10,307 nucleotides of DNA from an uncultured Pseudomonadota bacterium (GTDB lineage: Bacteria; Pseudomonadota; Gammaproteobacteria; Burkholderiales; SCOH01). The notes below the pieces were generated by a model. That model searched no databases, was not told the DNA's origin, and worked only from the letters and a program-made list of their open reading frames with translations. Positions 1-8,300 of the stretch are shown piece by piece. Each line of letters starts with the position of its first letter. The stretch's first letter is position 1. Position numbers and translations under genes: made by a program. The stretch lies in assembly GCA_937863215.1 (NCBI GenBank), contig CALMFQ010000367.1, positions 1 through 10,307 of the forward strand. The letters are read 5' to 3'.

Positions 1-236
1 TGACACAGCAGAATGCGTCGGCATCGGAAGAGCTGGCGGCTACGGCGGAGGAGATGAGCAGTCAGGCGGAGCAACTGCAGGCGGCAATGGATTTTTTCCG
101 TATCGGCGAAGCGGGTACGCGTACACGCCAGTCGGTGGTGATCAGCACCAAGCCAACACCCAAGGGGCGTGGCGGACAGCGCATGGGCGCAATGCTGGAG
201 CCGGCTCCGGCCGAAGGCGAATTTGTGCGTTTTTGA
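1..236 (+). CDS. Methyl-accepting chemotaxis protein, C-terminal end (partial)
   Basis: The reading frame is open from the left edge (first full codon at 3) to the TGA at 234-236, giving the last 77 residues of a chemoreceptor. The segment QQNASASEELAATAEEM followed by SSQAEQLQAAMDFFRI is the typical end of the MCP signalling domain, the descending methylation helix that closes with an F-[FR]-I sequence. The paired Glu residues in ASEEL and TAEEM are candidate methylation sites. After FFRI comes a basic, flexible linker of about 44 residues. The protein ends in EFVRF, which fits the C-terminal pentapeptide pattern x-[HFYW]-x-x-[HFYW] that tethers CheR-type adaptation enzymes in some receptors. 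The ligand-binding and membrane parts lie outside the window, so the stimulus is unknown. The stop is 3-9 bases before cheW, so the two genes are surely in one operon. Confidence 0.93.
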   Translation, partial: TQQNASASEELAATAEEMSSQAEQLQAAMDFFRIGEAGTRTRQSVVISTKPTPKGRGGQRMGAMLEPAPAEGEFVRF

Positions 237-239
237 GAA
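235..239 (+). promoter_or_regulatory. Ribosome binding site deciding the cheW start
   Basis: The purine run GAGAA overlaps the receptor stop codon. It directly abuts the first ATG (240) but lies 6 bases before the second in-frame ATG (246). That spacing favours 246 as the real initiation codon, which would make CheW 178 residues long. The difference is only two residues and does not touch the domain. Confidence 0.4.
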
Positions 240-782
240 ATGGCCATGACCGCACCCGTAACCGCCGCTCGCACCCAACTGCAGGCACTGGCTGCTTCTG
301 CCGGCGCGGAGCAGTATCTGACTTTCAACCTCGGCGGTGAAGCGTTTGCCATCGGCATTCTCTGCATCAAGGAGATCATCGAATACGGCAAGCCGACCAC
401 GGTGCCGATGATGCCGGCTTTCATCCACGGTGTAATCAACCTGCGCGGTGCGGTGCTGCCGGTAATCGACCTGTCGGCACGCTTTGCCCGCGGCACCAGC
501 CGGATCGGGCGGCGCAGCTGTATCGTGATCCTGGAAGTGGACGAAGACGGTGTGCAGCAGGATATCGGCGTAATCGTCGATAGCGTCAACGAGGTGGTCG
601 AGATCCCGCCATCCGACATCGAGCCGCCGCCGGCATTCGGCGCCCAGGTGCGTACCGACTACATCCGCGGAATGGGGCGGCTGGCTGAGCGTTTTGTCAT
701 CCTGCTGGATGTTGCCAGGGTCTTTTCGATGCAGGAAATGTCGGTGCTGCAGCATTTCGGCAATCCGGGGCTGGCGGCCTGA
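240..782 (+). CDS. cheW: Chemotaxis coupling protein CheW
   Basis: This is a 180-residue CheW-domain protein (178 if initiation is at the ATG at 246, which is better spaced from the GAGAA motif). CheW is a cytoplasmic adaptor of two SH3-like beta barrels that links chemoreceptor tips to the kinase CheA. The domain begins at EQYLTFNLGGEAFAIGI (residues 24-40). It carries the family hallmark VINLRG (65-70), whose Arg sits in the receptor/CheA interaction region, then PVIDLSARF. The second barrel includes IGVIVDSVNEVVEI (109-122) and ends with FVILLDVARVFS (152-163). The N-terminal 20 residues are a short Ala-rich extension. Length is normal for the family (about 150-180). It follows the receptor gene within a few bases, so it is probably a dedicated coupler for that receptor. 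No CheA gene is visible here; it may lie upstream. Confidence 0.95.
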   Translation: MAMTAPVTAARTQLQALAASAGAEQYLTFNLGGEAFAIGILCIKEIIEYGKPTTVPMMPAFIHGVINLRGAVLPVIDLSARFARGTSRIGRRSCIVILEVDEDGVQQDIGVIVDSVNEVVEIPPSDIEPPPAFGAQVRTDYIRGMGRLAERFVILLDVARVFSMQEMSVLQHFGNPGLAA

Positions 783-821
783 TTCCGGCGCCGCTACAGC
801 AGAATCGAAAGAGGCCGGCCG

Positions 822-977
822 ATGATCGCAACCACTAGCCACGAATTCGATGGTTTGCGCTACTGGCGGTACCGGCTGGCCGGCAATCGTCTGCCGGCGT
901 CGCAGCGGGCGCCGATATCGGCACCTCTGCCCAGGCTCCTGCTGCGGAGCGGCGATCGGCGCAGGGTTGCGTCATGA
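822..977 (+). pseudogene. Probable cheR remnant: 51-codon 5' stump of the receptor methyltransferase gene
   Basis: A 51-codon frame starts at ATG 822 with a good ribosome site (AAGAGG, 809-814, 7 bases upstream) and ends in a TGA that overlaps the cheD start as ATGA. Residues 8-44 (from EFDGLRYWRYRLAG through RLLLRSG) line up without gaps with the start of CheR proteins as I remember them: an EF-x-x-(F/L)-R-x-x-x-Y-x-x-AG-x-x-L helix, then a basic A-x-x-(V/I)-S-x-x-L-x-R-x-L-R-x-x-G segment. Full CheR is about 270-290 residues; the whole S-adenosylmethionine-binding domain is missing, so the product cannot methylate receptors. The place between cheW and cheD is also where cheR sits in several chemotaxis clusters. 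I infer a large in-place deletion followed by decay. Alternatively it is a small gene of unknown role whose translation helps start cheD; the intact ribosome site and overlap keep that open. Confidence 0.55.
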
Positions 978-1528
978 GCCCGGTGCCGCCATTCCGGCAT
1001 TTCCTGCAGCCCGGTGAATATATGTTTTCACGCCGCAGTCTGCGTATCGGGACGCTGCTCGGATCATGCATCGCCTTCACCTGCTGGCATCCGCAATTGC
1101 GGATCGGCGGCATGTGCCACTATCTGCTGCCGGCGCGCAACGGCAGCCGGTTCGGTGGCGGGCTGGACGGCCGTTATGCCGACGAGGCACTGGCATTGCT
1201 GCTGCACAAGATGCGCCAGGCAAAAACCGATCCGGCCGAATATGAGATCAAGATGTTCGGCGGCGGCAACATGTTTCCCAACCAGCCGGGGCGGTCTATG
1301 CTCAATGTCGGTGAACGCAATATCCGTGCCGGCCGCATTCTGTTGCTGCAACACGGGTTGCCGTGCAAGGCATTCGACGTAGGCGGGGCGGGACACCGGC
1401 GCGTCGAGCTGGATCTGGCGTCGGGCGACGTCTGGGTGCGCCGGGTCGGGATGGATGACGGTGATGCGCAAACCCTGCCCTGTCAGCAGTGCAAGGCGGG
1501 CGAGCTGTGCCATCTGGCGTGTTGCTGA
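974..1528 (+). CDS. cheD: Chemoreceptor glutamine deamidase CheD
   Basis: This 184-residue protein belongs to the CheD family. CheD converts specific receptor glutamines to glutamates and, in some bacteria, also binds CheC or tethers to receptors. The nucleophilic Cys is C32 in TLLGSCIAF and the catalytic His is H49 in GGMCHYLLP. Other family motifs follow in order: YADEAL (68-73), MFGGGNMF (94-101), NVGERN (111-116), GLPCKAFDVGGAGHRRVELDLASG (128-151) and VWVRRVG (153-159). The start at 974 overlaps the preceding short frame by ATGA and has a weak AGGG-type site 6 bases upstream; starting here keeps the usual LQPGEY strand, while the next ATG (1023) would lose it. The last 15 residues are unusual, with five cysteines (C170, C173, C179, C183, C184). 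Its substrate is probably the receptor encoded just upstream. Confidence 0.95.
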   Translation: MSPVPPFRHFLQPGEYMFSRRSLRIGTLLGSCIAFTCWHPQLRIGGMCHYLLPARNGSRFGGGLDGRYADEALALLLHKMRQAKTDPAEYEIKMFGGGNMFPNQPGRSMLNVGERNIRAGRILLLQHGLPCKAFDVGGAGHRRVELDLASGDVWVRRVGMDDGDAQTLPCQQCKAGELCHLACC

Positions 1529-1562
1529 AGCGCCGGCGCGGCCTGCTGCAGGCGCTGTAAAC

Positions 1563-1570
1563 AAGGGGAG
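1563..1570 (+). promoter_or_regulatory. Ribosome binding site for the GTG-started MASE3/EAL gene
   Basis: AAGGGGAG lies 5 bases before GTG 1576 and 8 bases before a second in-frame GTG at 1579. There is no ATG codon in this frame near the N-terminus before the first membrane helix, so a GTG start is required. Either GTG is possible and they differ by one residue. Confidence 0.6.
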
Positions 1571-1575
1571 ATACG

Positions 1576-4500
1576 GTGGTGGGCGATCGAATCGGTGATG
1601 CCGGGCCGACTTATGGCCAGCTGACCGCCGCTGGCGATGCCACCGGCCTGCCTGCCGGCCAGTCGGCGTACCGCGATGCGCTGCTGACTGCCGGTATGCT
1701 GTTGCTGTCGGTGCTGCTGTTGTCGTTGTTCGGGGATCAGCTCGACTGGCCCCATTCGCTGTTCCTCAATCCTGCCTGGCACACCTTGCTGGAAGTGTTT
1801 TCCATTTCGGTCTCGGTGCTGATTTTCGCCATCGGCTGGAATACTTTCCGCAGCGGCCATCCGGCCGTCATCATCGTGATCGCCTATGCCTTTCTCGGGG
1901 TAGCGATTCTCGATGTGTTTCATTCCCTGTCGTTTCCCGGCATGCCCGATTGGGTGACGCCGTCCGGCTACGCCAAGAGTATCCATTTCTGGCTGGCAGG
2001 GCGGCTGCTGGCCGCCGCCGTGCTGCTGTATGCCTCCGCCGCGCCGTGGGATTCCGCCAATCCGGGGCTGGGCTGGCGGATACTGCTGTTGCCGGTGCTG
2101 TTGCTGGTAGGCGGCATCAGCTACACGATCCTGTTCCTGCCGGAACGATTGCCGGTGATGTTTGTTCATGGCCAAGGGGTCAGCGATCTGAAAAGCTGGT
2201 GCGAATATTCGGTCATGGCGCTCAATCTGCTCGCTGCCGGGGCATTCCTGGCGCGCATCAACCACTCCGGCAGCGTCAAGGCAGAGCGATTTTTCCTTGC
2301 GGCATTTTCGATGGCACTGTCGGAAAGCTTTTTTGTTTTCTATCAGCAGTCCTCCGGATTAACCAATGTCGTCGGCCATGTCTACAAGATGCTGGCGTAC
2401 CTGTTCCTGTATCGGGCGATATTCGTGGAACTGGTGCGCGCACCGTATCTGCGGCTGGAACAATCGCGCCGGGGTCTGCACATTACCCGCAACCAGTTCG
2501 AGGCGATCTTGAATTCGGCTCCCGACGGCGTGGTGGTGATCGACCGCGCAACCCGTATCGTACGTGCCAACCCGCGTTTCGCCACTATGTTCGGCCATTC
2601 CTTGCAGGAACTGCCGGGAATGGGCATGGCCGCGCTGCTGCCGCAATTCGCGCTGGTCGGGGTGGAGCCGCAGTGGCAACCGGGCCTGGCAGGGGCAGGG
2701 TTTGCGTGCCGTATGGATGCATTGCATTGCGATGGCAATGTGTTTCCGGTCGAATTGTCCGTCAGCCCGGTTGCCGACAGCAGCGGCGAGAGTTTGCTGA
2801 TTGCGATCGTGCGCGATATCAGTGCACAGGCGGCAATGCTGGAAAGCCTGCGTGCCAGCGAGGCGCGCTTTCGCGGCTATGTCGAGAATACGCCCGACTG
2901 GATCTGGGAGCTGGATGCGCAGGGTTATTTCCGCTACAGCAGTCCGCGCGTTGGCGAGATTCTCGGTTACGCGCCACATGAGCTGATCGGCAAATCGTTT
3001 GTCAGTTTTCCCGCTGTGCCCGACGACGATGGCGGCGAAGCGCTGGTCGAAGCGTTGCGCCGCGGCCAGCAGGTCAATGCATTGCAGTTGCAGCGCCTGC
3101 ATCGCGACGGCCAGCCGGTGTTTCTCGAAATCAGCTGTATTCCCGATCTGGGCAGCAACGGTGTGTTGCAGGGAGTACGTTGCATCGGCCGCGACATCAC
3201 GCAGCGCCGGCATAACGAGCAACTGCTGCAGCAAAGCGAAATGCGTTTGCGCCAGGCATTCGATTACGCCTCACTCGGCATTGCCCTGGTCAGCATCGAC
3301 TGGCGGCTACTGCGCGTCAACCCGGCACTGGCCGCGCTGGCCGGACTGGCCGAGAAGGCCTGTCTGCAGCTGAGCCTGCGTGCGCTGGTGCACCCGGACG
3401 ATGTGGAAATGCTGCAGCGCTACATGGACCGGCTCGACGGCTATGTCAAGCCGCGCCCGGTAGAGGTGCGGCTGCTGCATCGGCGCGGCAATTACCTGTG
3501 GGTCAGCATTACCGCCGGCTGGGTACCGGGCGCGGCTGGAGCGGCTGGTCACTATGTGGTGCAGTTCATCGACGTTTCGCAGCGACGCGAGGACGAGCAG
3601 CGCATTCGCCTGTTGTCGTCGATTCTCGACCAGACGCGCGATTTTGTCTGCATGGCCGATCCCGGTGGCCGTATCGAATATCTCAATCCATCGGCACGCC
3701 ATGCGCTCGGTATCGCCATGGATGAAGCGCTGGGCGATCTGTCGCTGACCGATCTGCACCCGGCTGCCATGGCACGCCTGTTGTTGAGCCGGATTTTGCC
3801 CGAAGTGGAGCGCACCGGCTTCTGGGAAGGTGAAACGGCCTGGCAAACCCGAGACGGGCAGTCGATTCCGACGCTGCAGACAATGCAGGTGCACCGCAAT
3901 GGCGACGGTCATGTCGAATACTGGTCGGCCATTGCGCACGATATCAGCGAGCGCAAACGCTTCGAGTCGCAATTGATGCATCAGGCAACCCACGATGCAC
4001 TGACCGGGCTGCCCAACCGCTCGCTGCTGCATGACCGGCTGGAAATGGCGATGGCCGGCGCACGGCGCAAGAATTGCCTGCTTGCGGTGATGTTCATCGA
4101 TCTGGATGAGTTCAAGCAGATCAACGAGCTGTATGGGCACAAGTTCGGCGATCAGTTGCTGGAAAAAGTCAGCAAACGGCTGCGCGGCGGGCTGCGCGAA
4201 AGCGATACGCTGGCGCGGCAGGGCGGCGATTCGTTTGTCGCGGTGCTGGCCGATATCCGTTTCATGCAGGATATGATCGAGCTGGCGGAAAAAATTCTCA
4301 GCACACTGGCGATTCCGTTCCAGGTTGCGCAGCGCGATGTATTCGTCGCTGCCAGCATCGGTATCAGCGTGTTTCCGCTGGAAAACGACAGCTCGGAGGA
4401 GTTGCTGCGCAAGGCCGATGTCGCGGTGTGCCGGGCCAAGGCGCAGGGGCGTAATTGCTACCAGTTCTACACCGCCGACATGGACGACGAGGTGCTGCAT

Positions 4501-5316
4501 TCGATCGAGCTGGAGGCCGATTTGCGTCGCGCCTTGTCGCGCGACGAGCTGGCAATGCACTTCCAGCCGCAGATCGATATCGTTTCCGGGCAGATAACCG
4601 GGGCCGAGGCGCTGATCCGCTGGCGTCATCCGCTGCATGGCATGATTTCCCCCGCCGAATTCATCCCGCTGGCGGAAAAAAGCAGCTTCATTTTCAGCAT
4701 TGGCGAGTGGACGCTGAATCAGGCCTGTCTCGCCATCGCCAGCCTGGCGCCGCGTTGCGGGCCGGATTTCCGTATCGCCGTCAACCTGTCGGCGCAGCAG
4801 CTGTTGCAGGGAGATTTGCTGTCGCTGGTGCGCGACACTCTGGCGCGGCATGCAGTCCCGGCCGCAGCGCTTGAGCTGGAAATCACCGAAACGGCGATGA
4901 TCCAGGATCCGGATACCGCGCTGGACGTGTTGTTGCAGTTGCATGACCTGGGGGTCAGCATCGCACTCGACGATTTCGGTACCGGCTATTCATCGCTGGT
5001 ATATCTGAAACATTTTCCGGTCGATGTGCTGAAAATCGACCGCACCTTTGTCGCCGATATCGGTCACGATGCGGATGATCTGGCCATCGTCAGCGCAGTC
5101 GTCCAGTTGGCATACAAGCTGCAGATGAAAGTGGTGGCCGAGGGCGTGGAGACGGCGCAACAGTGCGAATTGCTGCAGGCGAACGGCTGCCCGCTGATGC
5201 AGGGTTATTTCTTTGCCCGGCCCATGCCGTTCGACGACTTTGAACGCTTGCTCGCTGCGGGGCAACCGCTGCACCTGCCCGTCGAGCCGCAAGCGGGGCA
5301 GGGAGGTATGCGTTGA
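1576..5316 (+). CDS. Membrane c-di-GMP phosphodiesterase: MASE3-PAS(x4)-GGDEF(degenerate)-EAL
   Basis: This is a 1246-residue inner-membrane signalling protein. Residues about 36-290 hold seven or eight hydrophobic helices matching the MASE3 sensor domain (HTLLEVFSISVSVLIF at 69-84, then DVFHSLSFPGMP and KSIHFWLAGR). Four PAS domains follow at roughly 308-420, 428-548, 556-677 and 680-797. The GGDEF domain (about 800-960) keeps DALTGLPNR and the metal-site Asp region FIDLDEFK, but its signature reads GGDSF (883-887): the fourth residue is Ser, so cyclase activity is doubtful. The EAL domain (about 978-1230) looks active: EAL at 1011-1013 (GAEALIRWRHP), VNLSAQQL, EITETAM, DDFGTGYSS, LKIDRTF, VVAEGVE and QGYFFARP are all present. 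The likely net role is hydrolysis of c-di-GMP, possibly tuned by GTP bound to the GGDSF domain, as known for some composite proteins. Its TGA overlaps the kinase start codon, so it is co-translated with the two-component genes. The stimulus cannot be told from sequence. Confidence 0.93.
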   Translation: MVGDRIGDAGPTYGQLTAAGDATGLPAGQSAYRDALLTAGMLLLSVLLLSLFGDQLDWPHSLFLNPAWHTLLEVFSISVSVLIFAIGWNTFRSGHPAVIIVIAYAFLGVAILDVFHSLSFPGMPDWVTPSGYAKSIHFWLAGRLLAAAVLLYASAAPWDSANPGLGWRILLLPVLLLVGGISYTILFLPERLPVMFVHGQGVSDLKSWCEYSVMALNLLAAGAFLARINHSGSVKAERFFLAAFSMALSESFFVFYQQSSGLTNVVGHVYKMLAYLFLYRAIFVELVRAPYLRLEQSRRGLHITRNQFEAILNSAPDGVVVIDRATRIVRANPRFATMFGHSLQELPGMGMAALLPQFALVGVEPQWQPGLAGAGFACRMDALHCDGNVFPVELSVSPVADSSGESLLIAIVRDISAQAAMLESLRASEARFRGYVENTPDWIWELDAQGYFRYSSPRVGEILGYAPHELIGKSFVSFPAVPDDDGGEALVEALRRGQQVNALQLQRLHRDGQPVFLEISCIPDLGSNGVLQGVRCIGRDITQRRHNEQLLQQSEMRLRQAFDYASLGIALVSIDWRLLRVNPALAALAGLAEKACLQLSLRALVHPDDVEMLQRYMDRLDGYVKPRPVEVRLLHRRGNYLWVSITAGWVPGAAGAAGHYVVQFIDVSQRREDEQRIRLLSSILDQTRDFVCMADPGGRIEYLNPSARHALGIAMDEALGDLSLTDLHPAAMARLLLSRILPEVERTGFWEGETAWQTRDGQSIPTLQTMQVHRNGDGHVEYWSAIAHDISERKRFESQLMHQATHDALTGLPNRSLLHDRLEMAMAGARRKNCLLAVMFIDLDEFKQINELYGHKFGDQLLEKVSKRLRGGLRESDTLARQGGDSFVAVLADIRFMQDMIELAEKILSTLAIPFQVAQRDVFVAASIGISVFPLENDSSEELLRKADVAVCRAKAQGRNCYQFYTADMDDEVLHSIELEADLRRALSRDELAMHFQPQIDIVSGQITGAEALIRWRHPLHGMISPAEFIPLAEKSSFIFSIGEWTLNQACLAIASLAPRCGPDFRIAVNLSAQQLLQGDLLSLVRDTLARHAVPAAALELEITETAMIQDPDTALDVLLQLHDLGVSIALDDFGTGYSSLVYLKHFPVDVLKIDRTFVADIGHDADDLAIVSAVVQLAYKLQMKVVAEGVETAQQCELLQANGCPLMQGYFFARPMPFDDFERLLAAGQPLHLPVEPQAGQGGMR
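5301..5306 (+). promoter_or_regulatory. Strong ribosome binding site supporting the TTG start of the kinase
   Basis: GGGAGG, inside the last codons of the EAL gene, lies 6 bases before TTG 5313. The TTG shares bases with the EAL stop codon (TTGA). The near-consensus site and ideal spacing make the rare TTG start convincing; there is no ATG in this frame in the first 80 bases. Confidence 0.7.
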
Positions 5317-8300
5317 TACCCGCCCGGATCGGCCGCCTATTCAAGCTGCTGCCCCCGGCGCGCCTGGCCAATGCCAGCAGCACCGGGTTGTTATTGGCGG
5401 GCTGGCTGATATTCTCGATGTATCTGCTGTTGCCGCAGGTCATTCCGCAACATTTTCCCTGGCTGGCAATAACGGCACCGAATACTGCTATTGGCCTGGC
5501 ACTGGCAGGTCTGGCCTTGCGCTGTCGTGCCGATTCGCGCTGGCGCCGGATGCTGGGCGGCTGCGTGGTGGCGCTGGCGATGCCGGTGCTGGCACAGCAC
5601 CTGAGCGGTTGGTATCCGGCACAACCGGCGTTGCAGTTGTTTCTGGTACTAAGCCCGGAAACGATTCGTGCCTGGCCGGGCAGCATGAGTCTGTTGACGG
5701 CGATTGGCCTGCTGTCTGGCGGCGCATTCCTGGTCTTGCCGGAAAACACCACGGCAAGCAGTGTGCGCATGGGGCTGGTGATACTGGTGCTGGCCTGCGG
5801 GTTGATCGGCGGAATTGGCCGGTTGCTCAATATTGCCGATCTGCTGCTGATCGAGCCGTACCTGAGCGGTATGGGGCCGGCTACCGCGCTGGCGCTGATC
5901 CTGCTCAGTATCGGTTTGTGCGCCGATGGTTTTGCCACGCATGGCTGGAGCGATTATTTCGTCGAGCGCCTGGATCGCCAGCTGACCGCCATCGGCATGC
6001 TGCTGATGCTGGGGCTGGGGGTTGCCGCCGGCCTGACCGGAATTGCAGCGGTAGTGAAACAGGAAAGCGACGTCAGCCGCAGGATGATGTCCAATGCGCT
6101 GGCATACGATGTCGAGTTGATCGATACCAGTATCGGTGCGCGCATCCGCCTGCATCAGCTTGCTGCCGGCCGTTCCGACGGCGAGCTTGACGCGGTGGGG
6201 CTGGAATACTGCGAGCGGCCGGAATTGCCGGCACTGTCGATTCCGTTGCCGGGCGGCAAGGCCGAGCTGTTCTGGAACGAGGGGCTGTTCCTGCGCACGC
6301 ATCATGATCGTGGCCCGGCCGCCGGCAGCGCTATCTGTTCCGATCTGAGCGCCGCGCTGCTCAACAGCCAGCACGCCGGCTGGCTGTCCGGCCCCAGCTA
6401 CGAGACCCTTGTCTGCGGCTATAGCGCCGACCGGCGCATCATGTGCTTGCCGACACGTTTCCGCATGCGCCCATTTCTCCTGCCGGATCATCCGGCCCGT
6501 AGCGAGCTGCCGGTGATTCGCGCATTGTCCGGGCTCGATGCGGCATCGATCGGCAACGATTATCGCGGCCACCCGGTCATTGCTGCGTATCGCCCCAGTG
6601 CATGGAAGCTGGGCGTGGTACAGAAGCTCGATCTGGCCGACCACTATGCACCGTTCCGGCGGCGGGTCTGGGCCGGTATGGGCATTGTGTTGACGTTGAC
6701 GCTGCTGGGCGGACGGCTGCTGTTCCTGTTCGCCCGGCCGATGGTTGCCATGCTGCAGCGGCTGCAGCGCAGTACCCGGGCGATAGTGGAGCATGCGCCG
6801 ATTGCGATTGTCGGCGTCGATCAGGACGGCACCGCCCGGATGCTCAACCCCTCGGCGGAAACAATGTTTCCCGATCCGCCCGACCCAGCCACCGGGCAAA
6901 CGCTGGCCGCGCTGCTGGCAGAGCCGTCAAGCACCCAGCTGGCGCGTATCGTCGAGCAGGCCAACCAGCGTGGCTGTGTATCGTCGCGCATGCGTGCGCA
7001 CGGCAGGAATGGCGATTTCGATGCCGACATGCATTTGTGCGCCTATCAGCTGGATGGGGAGTTGCTGCAGATTGGCCTGTTCAGCGATATTTCCGCCCGC
7101 CTGCGGCATGAATCCGAGCTTGCCTGGTGGAAACGGATTTTCCAGCATGCCAAATGGGGGATTGCCGTCAGCCGTCTGGACGACAATCTGCTGCAAATGG
7201 TCAATCCATGGTTTGCCCATATGCATGGCTACAGTGCCGACGAGCTGATCGGGCTGCCGTTCGCCACCGTGTTCAGCTCGGCGGCTGCCAGCGAATTACC
7301 CGGACATCTGCAGCGCATCCACGAACTGGGGCATTACGGTTTCGAATCCGAGCATCGGCGCCAGGATGGATCGCTGTTTCCGGTGTGGGTGGATGTGTCG
7401 CTGGTGCAGGATGTGCGCAATGAAACGCTGTATCGTGTGGCCAACGTGCTGGACATCAGCGAGCGCAAGCAGATGGAGCAGGCGTTGAGCGAGCGTGAAC
7501 GCCTGTTGCGCATGGTGATGGATACACAGCAGGAAATGATCGTGCGCTGGCTGCCGGATCGCACCGTGGTCTTCGTCAACCAGGCTGTGTGCCGTTTTTC
7601 CGGCCGCAACAAGTCGCAACTGATCGGGCGAGCCTGGCTGGAGCAGGAGGCCGGCCGCAATGGCGGGCCATTCAACGCGCTTGAGTGGCAGCACGACCAT
7701 GCCGGCCAGGTGCAGCCGCTGCGGCGCGAACGCGAAATGCTCGACGGCTCGGGCAATCGGCGTCTGATCGCCTGGACCGACACGCCGATTTTCGACCGCG
7801 ATGGCCAGCTCGAATGCATCCAGTCGATGGGGCTGGATATCTCTGAGGAACGCCAGGCCGCACTGGCATTGCGCGCCAGCGAACTACGCTTTGCCGCAAT
7901 CTTCCACTCCATGTTCCAGTTCACCGCAATCCTGTCACCCAGCGGGGTGCTGCTGGAAATCAACGATAACGCGCTGGAAATCGCATCGGTCAAGCGCCAG
8001 GCGGTGCTTGGGCGCTATTTCTGGGAAACCCCGTGGTGGCGCAAAAACCGCCAGGCGCAGCCGGATCTGCAGCAGATGATCCAGAATGCCGCGCAGGGGC
8101 GCCCGGCCCGGGCAGAAATGGAAATCCACGGTACCGGCGACAAGCGTACCCTGCTGGAGCTGTCATTACGGCCGGTACCGGGCAGCGACGGTGCTATTGC
8201 CTGGTTGATCGCCGAGGGGCGCGATGTGACTCGTGCCCGGCAGGACAGCGAAACCGCAGCGGCGCAGGATCGGCGCCTGCGCGCGCTGAGTGCGAACCTA

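Noticed and set aside
54..236. ATG-started 60-residue frame at the left edge as an independent small gene
   Set aside because: The frame continues upstream to the window edge with clear chemoreceptor sequence, so it is the tail of a longer protein.
1529..1556. Inverted repeat after cheD (AGCGCC / GGCGCT, with an inner GCCT / AGGC)
   Set aside because: It is short, competing pairings exist, and no T tract follows, so it is not a convincing terminator; it might mildly affect mRNA processing.
3307..4944. Long 545-codon open frame on the minus strand, and similar ones at 5649-6899, 2359-3234 and 8298-9182
   Set aside because: They lie fully opposite well-recognised domains, have low-complexity compositions rich in Gln, Arg and His, and match no family. 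They are shadow frames expected in GC-rich coding DNA.
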